Counted from the stretch's first letter, positions 7,613 through 17,391 are shown. The stretch: DNA of 64,000 nt from Akkermansia sp. (GCA_017521405.1 JAFXCP010000011.1:62001-126000); one strand, 5' to 3'. Translations and numbers: made by a program. Notes: generated from the sequence alone by a model not told the origin.

Positions 7613-10189
7613 ATGTCCGACCGAAAGAATCCGTACCCGTTTGATGTCTTTGAACCCGCATGGCAAGCCACGTGGGATGCAGAGAAAACCTTTAAGACCC
7701 TGAATCCCGGGGAGGAGGGATTTGACCCGAGCAAGCCGAAGTGCTATATTCTGGATATGTTCCCCTATCCGAGCGGAGCGGGCTTGCATGTGGGGCACCC
7801 GGAGGGGTACACGGCCACGGATATTGTGAGCCGCTACAAGCGCATGACAGGGTACAATGTGCTGCACCCCATGGGCTGGGATTCTTTCGGGCTTCCTGCG
7901 GAGCAGTATGCGATTAAGACGGGGCAGCATCCTTCCATCACGACTTACGCGAATATCGACACGTTCCGCCGCCAGTTGAAGATGCTGGGCTTTTCCTACG
8001 ACTGGGACCGCGAGGTGGCGACGACGGATCCGCGCTATGTGCGCTGGACGCAGTGGATTTTCCTGCGCCTGTACCATTCCTACTACAATGAGGAGCTGAA
8101 GAAGGCTTGCCCGGTGAGTGAGCTGGAGGAGAAGGGCTGGACCCGGGAGCAGATTGATAAGGTGCGCTTGGCCTATGTGGCAGAGGGCATGGTGAACTGG
8201 TCCCCGGATATGGGGACGGTGCTGGCCAATGAGGAGGCCGAGGAGTGGAAGAGCAAGGGGCACATTGTGGAGCGCCGCAAGCTGCGCCAGTGGATGCTCC
8301 GCATTACGGCTTATGCTGAGCGCCTGATTGATGAGCTGGAGCCGCTCGATTGGCCGGAGAGCATTAAGCTCCTGCAGCGTAACTGGATTGGCAAATCCAG
8401 CGGCGCGGAGGTGAATTTCTCCTGCAATGGGCACACGATTACCGTGTACACCACGCGGCCGGACACGCTCTTTGGTGCCACATATATGGTGCTTTCCCCG
8501 GAGCATGAATTAGTACCCACCATTACCACGCCGGAGCAAAAGGCCGCCGTGGAGGCATACCAGGCAGCTTGCGCCGCCAAGAGCGATTTGGAGCGTACGG
8601 ATCTTTCCCACGAGAAGACGGGTGTGTTCACCGGTGCGTATGCGACGAATCCTGTTAATGGTAAGCAGATTCCCATCTGGATTGCGGATTATGTACTCAC
8701 GGGCTACGGCACGGGTGCCATTATGGCGGTGCCGGCACACGATAGCCGCGACTATGAGTTTGCCGTCAAGTTTGGCTTACCCATCATCCAAGTGGTGCAG
8801 CCGGACAATGCGGAGACTCCGTGGCAGGATTTCTGCGGATACGATGGCACGATGGTTAACTCCGAGCATTTTAACGGGCTGAGCGTGCCGGAGGCTAAGA
8901 AGCAGATGACGGCTTGGCTGGAGGAGAAGGGCTATGGCCACGGCAAGGTAAATTATAAGCTGCGCGATTGGCTTTTCAGCCGCCAGCGTTACTGGGGCGA
9001 GCCTTTCCCCATCGTCTGGAACACGGAGGACGGCAACCACTATGCCATTCCGGAGAGTGAGCTGCCCCTGCTGCAGCCGGAGATGGAGGATTTCAAGCCC
9101 AGCGGAGACCCCCGCGGTCCGCTGGTAAAGGCTACGCAGTGGATTCAATACTCCGATAACTTTACCCGCGAGACAAATACCATGCCGCAGTGGGCCGGCT
9201 CCTGCTGGTATTACCTGCGCTATCTGGATCCCAAGAACGATGAGGCCTTTGTGGATCCTGCCGTGGAGCAGTACTGGATGGGCAGCACGGGGAATCCCGG
9301 CGGCGTGGATCTTTATGTGGGCGGCACGGAGCATGCCGTGTTGCATTTGCTCTACGCGCGCTTCTGGCACAAGGTGCTGTACGATTACGGTTTAGTTTCC
9401 ACGAATGAGCCTTTCAACAAACTGGTGAACCAAGGGCTTATTCTGGGTGAGGACAGCCAGAAGATGTCCAAGAGCCGCGGCAATGTGGTGAATCCGGACG
9501 ACATCGTGCGCGAGTACGGTGCAGACTCTCTGCGCCTGTACGAGATGTTTATGGGTCCGCTGAAGGAGGTGAAACCCTGGCAAACCAAGGGTGTGGAAGG
9601 CATTAGCCGTTTCCTGGCTCGCGTGTGGCGTGTGGCCATGGTGGAAAACCAGCAGGGCGAGTGGGTGCTTTCCGGCAAGGTGACGGATGCCGACAATGGA
9701 GAGGTGACACCCGTACGCAAGGAGGTTCACAAGAGCATCAAGAAGGTGACGGAGGACATCGAGAGCATGAGTTTCAACACGGCTATTTCCAAGATGATGG
9801 AATGCACCAACGCGATGACGAGTGCTGCCGGTGTATGCTTGGCAGATTACGTGACGCTGCTGCACCTGCTGAATCCCTTTGCCCCGCACATTACGGAGGA
9901 GCTTTACAGCCGTCTGCGCGCCCAGTTCCCCGCCCTGCCCGCTTGCCAGTTGGCACAGCAGGCATGGCCGGTGTTCAACCCGGAATATCTGGTGGAGAAC
10001 ACCCGCGAAATCGTGATTCAGGTGAATGGCAAGTTGCGCGATAAAATGACGGTGGCTGTGGACGCTTCCAAGGAGGAGGTGGAGGCTGCCGCCATGGCCT
10101 GCCCCCGCATTCAGGAGTTTATTAGCGGCAAGACCGTCCGCAAGGTCATTGTGGTACCGGGGCGCTTGGTCAACATTGTGGCTAACTAA
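7613..10189 (+). CDS. leuS: Leucyl-tRNA synthetase
   Basis: An 858-residue class I aminoacyl-tRNA synthetase that charges tRNA-Leu. The HIGH-type signature HVGH is at 59-62 and KMSKS at 617-621. Between them lie the CP1 editing domain with a threonine-rich loop ([13 protein letters not shown]) and the family tryptophans around [11 protein letters not shown]. The C-terminal anticodon-binding and tRNA-binding regions are complete. An in-frame ATG at 7574 would overlap the promoter. The ATG at 7613 gives the usual start ([11 protein letters not shown]) and sits just after the -10 box, so it was chosen. A strong hairpin terminator follows. Confidence 0.97.
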   Translation: MSDRKNPYPFDVFEPAWQATWDAEKTFKTLNPGEEGFDPSKPKCYILDMFPYPSGAGLHVGHPEGYTATDIVSRYKRMTGYNVLHPMGWDSFGLPAEQYAIKTGQHPSITTYANIDTFRRQLKMLGFSYDWDREVATTDPRYVRWTQWIFLRLYHSYYNEELKKACPVSELEEKGWTREQIDKVRLAYVAEGMVNWSPDMGTVLANEEAEEWKSKGHIVERRKLRQWMLRITAYAERLIDELEPLDWPESIKLLQRNWIGKSSGAEVNFSCNGHTITVYTTRPDTLFGATYMVLSPEHELVPTITTPEQKAAVEAYQAACAAKSDLERTDLSHEKTGVFTGAYATNPVNGKQIPIWIADYVLTGYGTGAIMAVPAHDSRDYEFAVKFGLPIIQVVQPDNAETPWQDFCGYDGTMVNSEHFNGLSVPEAKKQMTAWLEEKGYGHGKVNYKLRDWLFSRQRYWGEPFPIVWNTEDGNHYAIPESELPLLQPEMEDFKPSGDPRGPLVKATQWIQYSDNFTRETNTMPQWAGSCWYYLRYLDPKNDEAFVDPAVEQYWMGSTGNPGGVDLYVGGTEHAVLHLLYARFWHKVLYDYGLVSTNEPFNKLVNQGLILGEDSQKMSKSRGNVVNPDDIVREYGADSLRLYEMFMGPLKEVKPWQTKGVEGISRFLARVWRVAMVENQQGEWVLSGKVTDADNGEVTPVRKEVHKSIKKVTEDIESMSFNTAISKMMECTNAMTSAAGVCLADYVTLLHLLNPFAPHITEELYSRLRAQFPALPACQLAQQAWPVFNPEYLVENTREIVIQVNGKLRDKMTVAVDASKEEVEAAAMACPRIQEFISGKTVRKVIVVPGRLVNIVAN

Positions 10190-10206
10190 CCCCTGCGCTG
10201 CCATTA

Positions 10207-10248
10207 ACAAAATCCCCCGCCACCTTCCGGGTGCGCGGGGGATTTTGT
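10207..10248. terminator. Bidirectional terminator between leuS and the convergent SDR-like gene
   Basis: A 14-bp stem (10207-10220 with 10235-10248) is flanked by A-rich and T-rich ends on both sides, so it can work in both directions for the two convergent genes. Confidence 0.85.
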
Positions 10249-10267
10249 CGATAGCGGATGCCGAACA

Positions 10268-11062
10268 TCAACAAGCATCCGGGGCAAAATAGAACTTGAG
10301 CAGCTCCAGCTGGTCCTCTTTGGTAAGCAGGTAGCCATCCTTGGGATCCAGCCATTGGAAGGAATGTATCGAGCTGCGGCGGGAACCGGCAGAATCCCCG
10401 GGTTCCGGGTTTCGCAGGTACTTCAGCATGCCGGGATTGAGTGCTTCCACAATCTCTCGTGTGGTAAGCGGCGGCATGGCAGGAATAATAGCCGGAATGC
10501 CCAGCGGAATGCAACGCTCCACATCGCCCATAATACGCTGGGAAAAATAAATCTGGTGAGCCTCCTCCGGGGCAAAGGGCAGTTTTTTAGTACTTTTATC
10601 CGGCTGCAATAAAGCCGCCATAAGGGGGTTAAAATCCGGCGAGGCGCTGGCTATCTCCGGCAGGTGTACATTGAGAACGCGACCATACTGGCGGTTCAGC
10701 TCGTGGTACAGGCGGATACGATTCTGAACATAGGGGTCCTCGCTCTCCGTAAGTACGGGTGTATTCTCATCCGCATCCGGCGCCAACATATCGCAAGTAG
10801 TCACAAAAACCGTGAGTTCCGGCTTCATATCTGCCAAGTGATTCAGCAGATAGTTTGTGGCGCGCGTATCCGCATCCACATCAGCACGCACCCCCGCCGG
10901 ACCATTCGCCACGGCATTATCCAAATACACCATCATGCGGAAACTCTTGCCAAAAGTCGTGCGGAAGTTCTCCTTGTCAATAAGGTAATCAAAATGGCGG
11001 TGTCTGGTCCAATACTTACCAAAAACCGTACTTGCGCCAAGGAATGCCGTATCGTATGCCAT
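10268..11062 (-). CDS. Uncharacterised protein with a degenerate SDR/epimerase-like pattern
   Basis: A 264-residue protein of unknown function. Its layout recalls extended short-chain dehydrogenases: an N-terminal strand and loop (FLGASTVFGKYW, residues 5-16) where the glycine-rich nucleotide loop should be, a mid-protein strand (LTVFVTTCDML), then Y-V-Q-N-R in place of the catalytic YxxxK and a downstream GRVLNVHLPEI strand. The catalytic lysine is an arginine and the glycine motif is incomplete, so it may bind a nucleotide or sugar without redox activity. The ATG at 11062 was preferred; a TTG start at 11083 is also possible. It is transcribed divergently from htpG from a promoter with a built-in palindrome. 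Confidence 0.55.
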   Translation of the reverse strand: MAYDTAFLGASTVFGKYWTRHRHFDYLIDKENFRTTFGKSFRMMVYLDNAVANGPAGVRADVDADTRATNYLLNHLADMKPELTVFVTTCDMLAPDADENTPVLTESEDPYVQNRIRLYHELNRQYGRVLNVHLPEIASASPDFNPLMAALLQPDKSTKKLPFAPEEAHQIYFSQRIMGDVERCIPLGIPAIIPAMPPLTTREIVEALNPGMLKYLRNPEPGDSAGSRRSSIHSFQWLDPKDGYLLTKEDQLELLKFYFAPDAC

Positions 11063-11096
11063 AGTATGGGAATGGGGATGCAACTTTACTTTGTGT

Positions 11097-11125
11097 ATTC
11101 TAGCGTAATTTCCACGCTAAGGCAA
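11097..11125 (-). promoter_or_regulatory. Promoter of the SDR-like gene with palindromic operator
   Basis: On the minus strand TTGCCT (11120-11125), 17 bp, TAGAAT (11097-11102). The spacer contains an inverted repeat, TAGCGT (11101-11106) and ACGCTA (11114-11119) with 7 bp between, almost exactly filling the gap between the -35 and -10 boxes. A bound regulator would block RNA polymerase. Confidence 0.6.
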
Positions 11126-11180
11126 GTGGGAAGCATGCCCTTTCCGCTTTTTCCCACAGAGTACATGCCACAGAAGCCTC

Positions 11181-11208
11181 TTGACGCCCGCGATTCCGTG
11201 CATACAAT
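11181..11208 (+). promoter_or_regulatory. htpG promoter
   Basis: TTGACG (11181-11186), 16 bp, TACAAT (11203-11208). The leader to the ATG at 11236 is about 20 nt. This is a vegetative-type promoter; no CIRCE match is seen here. Confidence 0.65.
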
Positions 11209-11235
11209 AAGCCGTAAACACTTTTTTCCCAGATT

Positions 11236-13080
11236 ATGGCTAATACACATGCATTCCAGACGGAAGTCCGGCAGTTGCTGGATATTGTCATTCACGCCTT
11301 TTACAGCGACCGCGAAGTTTTTGTTCGCGAGTTAGTATCCAATGCCTCGGATGCTTTGGAGAAACTGCGACTCAAGCAGCTTACGCAGACGGATATTTAC
11401 GAGCCGGAGCGAGAGCTGCGTATCACCATCACCACGGACGAAGAAGGCAAGACCCTCACCATTGCAGATGCCGGTATTGGCATGACTCGCGATGAAGTAG
11501 TGGAATATCTGGGCACCATAGCCCACTCCGGCACCAAAAAATTCCTGGAGGCTATGAAAGAAAGTAAAGGCGGCACGCAAGACCTCATCGGCCAGTTTGG
11601 CGTGGGCTTTTACAGTGTCTTTATGGCGGCGGATAAAGTGGAGGTTACCACCCGCTCTTGGCAGCAGGATGCGGCTCCTGTGCGCTGGACAAGCGATGGG
11701 CAAGAGGGCTACGAGCTGGAAGATGCTGCCGCAGATACACCCCGCGGCACCAGCATCCGCATTCACCTGAAGGAGGATGCCGCTAATTTCTCCAAGGCCG
11801 ACCATGTACGCTACGTCCTTTCCAAATACAGCAACTTTGTGGGCTTCCCCATCGATTTCAACGGTGAGCATGTGAACACGGTGCAGGCCATTTGGATGAA
11901 GAGCAAAAAGGATGTAAGCCCGGAGGAATACGAGGGTTTCTACCAATTCATCTCCCATACGGAGGGCAAGCCGCTTACCTATATGCACTTTAGCGCGGAT
12001 GCTCCCATTGTACTCAACTCCGTACTCTTTGTGCCGGAGGAAAACCCGGAGGCCATGGGATTCGGCCGCTGCGAGCCGGCCGTATCCCTGTATTGCCACA
12101 AGGTACTCATCGACAGCAAGCCGGACAAGCTGCTGCCGGAGTGGCTGCGTTTCCTTACCGGCGTGGTGGATAGTGAGGATTTACCGCTGAACATCTCCCG
12201 CGAGATGTTGCAGGATAATTCCCTGCTCCGCAAAATTTCCGGCATTATCACCAAGCGCTTTATCAAGCATTTGGAAGGAGTGGCCAAGAACGAGGCAGAA
12301 TGCTACGAAAGATTCTGGCGCACCTTTGGCCGCTATATCAAGGAAGGTGTGGTAACCAGCTGGGAACACAAGGATGCTTTGGGCAAATTGCTCCGCTTCG
12401 AATCCACCTTCACCGAGGCCGGGAAGCTCACCTCTCTGGAGGATTATGTTTCCCGCATGAAGGAAAACCAAAAGGACATCTATGTTCTCTACGGCAGTTC
12501 CCGCACGCAGTTGGAAAGCTCCCCCTACTTGGATGCGCTTAAGTTGCGCGGATTCGAGGTCCTCTTCCTGACGGAAGGCGGGGACCAATTCGTGATGGAC
12601 AGCCTGATGAAGTTTAGCGAGAAGGAAATTAAATCCATCGACCGCGCTAATCTGGAGCTGCCGCCGCTGGATGCTCCGCAGGCAGACCAACCCGGGCTGG
12701 ATGAAGCTCAGGCGGCCGCATTGACCTCTTGGGTAAGCGATGCCTTCAAAGACCAATTCAGCAAGGTAAGCACCAGCGACCGCGTAAGCTCCGCACCCGC
12801 TATTGCCCTGCAAGGCGAGGGCGACCTCTCGCCGGAAATAAAGGCTTACCTCCGAGCCATGGGGCAGGAAGTGCCGGAAACCCACCCGGAGATTGCCTTC
12901 AACCCGCACAATCCCGTGGTGATGAAACTGGCAGAACTCCAAACGCAGGACGAAGAACTGGCACGCCTACTGGCCGGGCAGCTAATTAACACGGCTCTGC
13001 TGCGCGCCGGGATGCTGGATGATCCCGCTAAACTGGCGGATAATTCTCAAGCCCTGCTGGAGAAGCTTCTGCAAAAGTAA
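11236..13080 (+). CDS. htpG: Molecular chaperone HtpG (Hsp90)
   Basis: A 614-residue cytoplasmic ATP-dependent chaperone. The GHKL ATPase signatures are present in order: ELVSNASDALEKLR (about residues 33-46), DAGIGMTRDE (about 82-91) and GQFGVGFYSVFM (about 119-130). The middle-domain catalytic arginine region (LPLNISREMLQ) and the C-terminal dimerisation domain follow. Length and order match bacterial HtpG. It is a single-gene unit with its own promoter and a strong terminator. Confidence 0.97.
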   Translation: MANTHAFQTEVRQLLDIVIHAFYSDREVFVRELVSNASDALEKLRLKQLTQTDIYEPERELRITITTDEEGKTLTIADAGIGMTRDEVVEYLGTIAHSGTKKFLEAMKESKGGTQDLIGQFGVGFYSVFMAADKVEVTTRSWQQDAAPVRWTSDGQEGYELEDAAADTPRGTSIRIHLKEDAANFSKADHVRYVLSKYSNFVGFPIDFNGEHVNTVQAIWMKSKKDVSPEEYEGFYQFISHTEGKPLTYMHFSADAPIVLNSVLFVPEENPEAMGFGRCEPAVSLYCHKVLIDSKPDKLLPEWLRFLTGVVDSEDLPLNISREMLQDNSLLRKISGIITKRFIKHLEGVAKNEAECYERFWRTFGRYIKEGVVTSWEHKDALGKLLRFESTFTEAGKLTSLEDYVSRMKENQKDIYVLYGSSRTQLESSPYLDALKLRGFEVLFLTEGGDQFVMDSLMKFSEKEIKSIDRANLELPPLDAPQADQPGLDEAQAAALTSWVSDAFKDQFSKVSTSDRVSSAPAIALQGEGDLSPEIKAYLRAMGQEVPETHPEIAFNPHNPVVMKLAELQTQDEELARLLAGQLINTALLRAGMLDDPAKLADNSQALLEKLLQK

Positions 13081-13107
13081 GCACATCCCGCCCTTTTCCC
13101 TCAAAAC

Positions 13108-13146
13108 AAGCCCCCGCAGCGGTATTCCCGGTGCGGGGGCTTTTAA
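13108..13146. terminator. Terminator between htpG and ptsI
   Basis: A 10-bp GC-rich stem (13108-13117 with 13133-13142) with a 15-base loop, followed by T residues; an A run on the 5' side lets it also serve the convergent ptsI. Confidence 0.85.
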
Positions 13147-13166
13147 GGATGTGGAGAATCGTTTTT

Positions 13167-14951
13167 TTAATCGAATAGATTGGGGTATGATTGCAAAGCC
13201 ACGGCCTTAGAAAGTGCACGAATGGTGCGGGAATCCTCCGCTTGCAAGGCCAGCTGCGCCATACGGCGGCATTCCTCGTAATTCAAATGGCGAATGGCAA
13301 AACGAATCACCGGCAGCACATGCGTACCCACGGAAAGCTCCGTGGCACCCAGCCCCACCAGCAGCGGCAGCAGAGTAATATCCCCGCCCATCTCGCCGCA
13401 TATAGCCGTGGGTATCCCCGCAGAAATCGTTTGGTGCATTAAACGAATCACACCGGGATGCGTGGGGCGGAACATATCCGCCACGCGGTAATTCACGCGG
13501 TCCACTGCAATGGTGTACTGTGTCAAATCATTGGTCCCGATGGAGAAGAAATCCACATACTGTGCCAGCACATCGGACATCATGGCCGCACTGGGTACCT
13601 CTATCATTATCCCCACGCGCATATCCTCATCGAAGGGAACTCCGGCAGCACGCAGCTCCTCCCGGCATTCATCCAGCAACAAGCGTACATCCTTCACCTC
13701 CGTGAGCCCGGATACCATGGGAAACATAACGCCGACCTTACCATGAGCCGAGGCCCGCAGAATAGCCCGCAGCTGCTCTTTGAAAATGGCAGGACGACTA
13801 AGGGAAACACGAATACCGCGCCAGCCGAGGAAGGGATTGTCCTCCTTTTCCTCCAGAACTTCAAAGGGCAATTTATCCCCGCCGGAGTCCAAGGTGCGGA
13901 AAATAACTTCGTGCGGGGCGCAGTGCTCCACGAGCTGTTTATAATGCTCGTACTGGGCTTCTTCGTCCGGGAGCTTACCGCCACCCAGCAAGAAAAACTC
14001 CGTGCGAAACAGGCCCACGCCCTCCGCGCCGGAACGATTGATGGCGTTGAACTCGTGTGCAAACCCCACATTGGCCGCTAAGCGAATACGGCGTCCATCC
14101 CGCGTTTCCGCCGGCAGTTCCTTCATTTCCACCAGCGCTTCGTAGGCCTTTTGCTTTTCGGACTGCACGCGCTCATAATACTCGCGCGTTTCCGGAGTGG
14201 GATTCAGAATGAGGGTGCCCGTATAACCATCCAAAATGGCGGGTAGCCCCACCCGGGATTCCACCACCAAATTCGGCACCGCCACCACGGCCGGCAGCCC
14301 AAGAGAACGCGCCAAAATAGCAGTGTGCGATACGGCAGAACCGGCCTCCGTAGCAAATCCCAGCACCACGTTCGGATTCAAATCGGCGGTATCGCTCGGT
14401 GTTAAATCGTAAGCGGCCAGCACGCATGGCTCCCGCAGGGATGCTGCACTGCTGCCCTGCTGCGCGGGGGACATGTTCTTGAGTACACGTTGCAGCACAT
14501 CGCCAATATCCACCACGCGGCTGCGCAGGTAGGGGTCGTCCACCTGCCGTATGGCCTCCATGAAATTCTGCACAACTGCATAGTACACAGAATCCACGTT
14601 TTGCAGGCGAGCCGGAAGCTCCTTCCGCATGCGCGCCATAAGAGTGCGATCCCGCAGGAAAAGTAAATGGGCATCAAAAATGGCGGCTTCCGTGGCGCCG
14701 GATACTTTTTCCACACGGCGTTTAAGCCCGCTAATCTCCTCCTCCGTGCGGGTTAATGCCGCATCGAAGCGCTGCCACTCTTCCTCTATCTCCGTGGGCA
14801 AAATACGGCGCACCGGCGGCGCAGCACACCCGCGAGCCTCCACCCGCAGAAGTCCCATCGCAATACCCGGAGAGACGGGCTGCCCCTTAAATCGGCGTTC
14901 GAATGCTGCTTCCATATCGAAAGTACCATCGCCGGGGAGGCGGTGTATCAC
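13167..14951 (-). CDS. ptsI: PTS enzyme I (phosphoenolpyruvate-protein phosphotransferase)
   Basis: A 594-residue enzyme I, which takes phosphate from PEP and passes it to HPr. The phosphorylated histidine is in SAVSHTAILARS (H209). The PEP-binding TIM barrel carries the GGDK and SIGTNDLTQY motifs and the catalytic cysteine in ICGEMGGD. The GTG start at 14951 overlaps the ptsH stop by four bases (GTGA), so the two are translationally coupled. No EII permease gene lies in the window, so the pair may serve regulation or unlinked transporters. Confidence 0.95.
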   Translation of the reverse strand: MIHRLPGDGTFDMEAAFERRFKGQPVSPGIAMGLLRVEARGCAAPPVRRILPTEIEEEWQRFDAALTRTEEEISGLKRRVEKVSGATEAAIFDAHLLFLRDRTLMARMRKELPARLQNVDSVYYAVVQNFMEAIRQVDDPYLRSRVVDIGDVLQRVLKNMSPAQQGSSAASLREPCVLAAYDLTPSDTADLNPNVVLGFATEAGSAVSHTAILARSLGLPAVVAVPNLVVESRVGLPAILDGYTGTLILNPTPETREYYERVQSEKQKAYEALVEMKELPAETRDGRRIRLAANVGFAHEFNAINRSGAEGVGLFRTEFFLLGGGKLPDEEAQYEHYKQLVEHCAPHEVIFRTLDSGGDKLPFEVLEEKEDNPFLGWRGIRVSLSRPAIFKEQLRAILRASAHGKVGVMFPMVSGLTEVKDVRLLLDECREELRAAGVPFDEDMRVGIMIEVPSAAMMSDVLAQYVDFFSIGTNDLTQYTIAVDRVNYRVADMFRPTHPGVIRLMHQTISAGIPTAICGEMGGDITLLPLLVGLGATELSVGTHVLPVIRFAIRHLNYEECRRMAQLALQAEDSRTIRALSKAVALQSYPNLFD

Positions 14952-15214
14952 TCTTCCCCGAACTTGCTGTTAATGAGATTTTCCAAGGCTTCAATCACCT
15001 CAGCTTCATCAGGGCCATCGGCAATTACCTTAATTTGGGCACCCCAGCCCACAGCCAGCATCATCAGCCCCATGATGCTCTTCCCATCCACTGCTTCCTC
15101 ATCCTTCTCCACCGATACATCCGCCTGGTAGCGGGAAGCCACGCGCACAAACTGTGCGGCAGGACGTGCATGGATGCCGAGTTTGTTCTGAACGGTGAGA
15201 ATCTTGGTAATCAT
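14948..15214 (-). CDS. ptsH: Phosphocarrier protein HPr
   Basis: An 88-residue HPr. The phosphoryl-accepting histidine is H15 in LGIHARPA, and the regulatory serine is S46 in DGKSIMGLMML, so control by an HPr kinase/phosphorylase is possible. It leads the ptsHI operon. A TATAAT box on the minus strand (15262-15267) gives a leader of about 40 nt. Confidence 0.95.
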   Translation of the reverse strand: MITKILTVQNKLGIHARPAAQFVRVASRYQADVSVEKDEEAVDGKSIMGLMMLAVGWGAQIKVIADGPDEAEVIEALENLINSKFGEE

Positions 15215-15261
15215 GGCTTGTTTTTTCGGGGAAAGAGGGTGTAAATTTGTATGTAATCCAC

Positions 15262-15269
15262 ATTATAGC
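15262..15269. promoter_or_regulatory. Overlapping divergent -10 boxes for ptsH and the menE-like gene
   Basis: The bases 15262-15267 read TATAAT on the minus strand (towards ptsH). The overlapping 15264-15269 read TATAGC on the plus strand, 9 nt before the GTG at 15279. Neither direction has a convincing -35 box. The two transcripts would compete for the same site. Confidence 0.4.
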
Positions 15270-15278
15270 GCGCGGCTC

Positions 15279-16487
15279 GTGGATTGCGAGCTTTTTTTAC
15301 TTCTCCGGCATATTTTTTCCGGCTCCGTCCCGGTCATATGCACCGAAACGGATTTCGCCCTTGCCAAATGCAGAGCATTTTGGCAGAATGGCGCCCAAGG
15401 TCCCCCTTTTTCCATGCAGGAAATCCTCCACCTGAGCAGTAGGCATTGCATCTCCGCCGCATCCCTTTCCACTTGGAGAGAGGGTCAATCCGGCATTGCC
15501 GCAGAGCTGGCGGACTTCCTCGCGGCATGGTATAGCAGCACACCCACCATGCGCCTGCACACCTCCGGCTCCACAGGGGAACCATCCGCCCTCGAAGTTT
15601 CCCGGGAAGCCATGCGCGCCAGTGCCCGCCTATCCTGCGAGTTTTTTGGGCTGGGAGCCACAAGCAGCGCCCTTCTCTGCCTGCCATTGCGTTACATTGC
15701 CGGGCAGATGATGGTAGTACGAGCTCTTGTATCCGGCTTGCAACTCCACCTGCAAGAACCTGCCGGGCAGCTGCCGCCGGCTCTCCCGCAGCTGGACTTT
15801 GCTCCGCTAGTGCCCTTCCAAGCGGCTCGAACGCTGGCGCAACCCAATGGCCGGAAAATTCTTTCTCGCATCCGCACCCTGCTCCTTGGCGGAGGATTTG
15901 TGAATTATTCTCTGGAAGAAGCCCTGCAAGAACACCCCGGAAGAGTATTCGCTTCTTACGGCATGACGGAGACCCTTTCCCACATTGCCCTGCGGGAGCT
16001 AAACGGCCCACGCCGCAGCCCGTTTTTCACTCCCTTACCGGGTATTTCAGTAAGCCTTAGCCCGGAAGGCACCCTCTGTCTTACAGCCCCGCATTTGGGC
16101 ATCGAGTATCTATGCACACGCGATGTGGCGGAGTTGCAGCCCGATGGTCGTTTCCGCATCTTGGGGAGATTGGATGCCGTCATCAACTCCGGCGGCATCA
16201 AAATTCAGGCAGAGGACATTGAACGCCACATCCAAGCAGCAGCCGGAGTGGAATGCTTGGCTCTTCCCCTGCCCCATCCGGAATTGGGACAATGCGTGGC
16301 TCTTCTATGGGAAGGGGAGCAATCACAGGAAAGCAGCTTACTCCAAGCTATCCGCAGTCTTCCCCGCTACCACCGTCCCCAGCATATGCAGCACACCCGA
16401 CTGCCCCGAACCGCCAGCGGTAAGCCCGCCCGAGCCCAAGCCCTCCGGTTACTGAACATTGACAAGCTCCTTCCACCCATGTTATAA
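15279..16487 (+). CDS. MenE-like acyl-CoA synthetase (o-succinylbenzoate-CoA ligase family)
   Basis: A 402-residue AMP-forming acyl-CoA synthetase of the short type typical of MenE, which activates o-succinylbenzoate in menaquinone synthesis. Motifs: the P-loop-like LHTSGSTGEPS, the adenylate motif SYGMTETLSH, the hinge GRLDAVINSGGIKIQ and the C-terminal lysine in RTASGKPAR. An in-frame ATG at 15195 would overlap ptsH. The GTG at 15279 lies just after the shared -10 box and was preferred, with moderate confidence. No other men genes are nearby, so the substrate is inferred from the family only. Confidence 0.7.
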   Translation: MDCELFLLLRHIFSGSVPVICTETDFALAKCRAFWQNGAQGPPFSMQEILHLSSRHCISAASLSTWREGQSGIAAELADFLAAWYSSTPTMRLHTSGSTGEPSALEVSREAMRASARLSCEFFGLGATSSALLCLPLRYIAGQMMVVRALVSGLQLHLQEPAGQLPPALPQLDFAPLVPFQAARTLAQPNGRKILSRIRTLLLGGGFVNYSLEEALQEHPGRVFASYGMTETLSHIALRELNGPRRSPFFTPLPGISVSLSPEGTLCLTAPHLGIEYLCTRDVAELQPDGRFRILGRLDAVINSGGIKIQAEDIERHIQAAAGVECLALPLPHPELGQCVALLWEGEQSQESSLLQAIRSLPRYHRPQHMQHTRLPRTASGKPARAQALRLLNIDKLLPPML

Positions 16488-16488
16488 A
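16459..16488 (+). promoter_or_regulatory. Promoter inside the end of the menE-like gene
   Basis: TTGACA (16459-16464), 18 bp, TATAAA (16483-16488). The next start codon (16498) is 9 nt after the -10 box. Confidence 0.65.
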
Positions 16489-16497
16489 CGAAGCGTT

Positions 16498-17331
16498 ATG
16501 CCCCTCATCCTCAAAAAAATTTTGTTTCTGGTGCTTTCCTGCCTCCTCCTCCCGCACCCGGCACATGCTTACACCCGCGGCATGAGCAAAGCGGAGCAAG
16601 TAAATTACATTAAAAAACTGGATCGCTACACAAGGGAAGCTCTCATTGCGGATTTCTCTCTCACCTTTACCAAGGATGGCAGCTGGCCACCCGGAGACGC
16701 CACCTATGTGGCCACGGATGGCACCACTCGAGCATTCTGGCCCGATGTCAAAAAAATAAGCGGTCACGATTGGGAAAAGGCTCTGCAATGCTGGCGCAAT
16801 CATAAGAAACTTTTCCACCGTATGTATGCAAGGGAAATTACGGCTATTTGCAATCTGAATGCGGATAAAGGCTTTAAGAACGATATTGGTATTCGTCCTC
16901 CTGTCGCGACGAGTAAGGACTCTGAAGCCACAGCTATGGGCACTGCTCTCCCCATTTCAACCGAACCGACGGAAAAAACACACCGCCGCCTCAAGTCCGT
17001 TTTCGCAAACCTCCCGGAAAACGGGCAACTCGCCGTCATCCAAGCCCTTATAAAAAAACAGTCCCCCGAGGATTTTCTCAGCGGCATCATCATCACCGGC
17101 AGCGGAGCTTTACCTACATACGAAGTCCTGAAGGCAGAAAAATGTCTGGATAAAGCTCTCGATTTTGTCTACTCGGCCACGGCAAATCAAGCTGTTTCCA
17201 CACTTCTGCTAACCACCTACTCCTCCATGGTAAAGCAGGAGAAAAAAAACATCACTCGCCGCCAAGCTCGCCTGCAAGCGAGCATAAAAGCCTACGAAGC
17301 GCAGGTTGCGGCCAAAGCTGCTGCGGAATAA
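16498..17331 (+). CDS. Uncharacterised secreted protein
   Basis: A 277-residue protein with a clear signal peptide (MPLILKKILFLVLSCLLL, cleavage near HAYA/AHA-Y). The rest is mostly helical, with no recognised domain, and ends in an alanine- and lysine-rich helix. A central run (LKSVFANLPENGQLAVIQAL, about residues 160-180) is the most ordered-looking part. The ATG at 16498 gives a clean signal peptide and follows a strong promoter, whereas an upstream in-frame ATG (16459) lies inside that promoter. Likely periplasmic; function unknown. Confidence 0.6.
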   Translation: MPLILKKILFLVLSCLLLPHPAHAYTRGMSKAEQVNYIKKLDRYTREALIADFSLTFTKDGSWPPGDATYVATDGTTRAFWPDVKKISGHDWEKALQCWRNHKKLFHRMYAREITAICNLNADKGFKNDIGIRPPVATSKDSEATAMGTALPISTEPTEKTHRRLKSVFANLPENGQLAVIQALIKKQSPEDFLSGIIITGSGALPTYEVLKAEKCLDKALDFVYSATANQAVSTLLLTTYSSMVKQEKKNITRRQARLQASIKAYEAQVAAKAAAE

Positions 17332-17362
17332 ACGGCAAAACTCCCGCATACGCATAGACTTC

Positions 17363-17391
17363 TTGACTCCGCAAACAAAGCAAAGTATCAT
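17363..17391 (+). promoter_or_regulatory. Leaderless-type promoter of the Bax-inhibitor-like gene
   Basis: TTGACT (17363-17368), 17 bp, TATCAT (17386-17391), then six bases and the ATG at 17398. The expected transcription start coincides with the start codon. Confidence 0.7.

Noticed and set aside
7544..8506. Minus-strand open frame of 320 codons beside rdrA, a possible third RADAR gene
   Set aside because: It overlaps leuS on the opposite strand, and its translation has no membrane helices or known accessory-protein features.
11101..11119. CIRCE heat-shock operator near htpG
   Set aside because: The palindrome arms (TAGCGT/ACGCTA, 7-bp spacer) do not match CIRCE (9-bp arms, 9-bp spacer) and it lies on the divergent gene's promoter.
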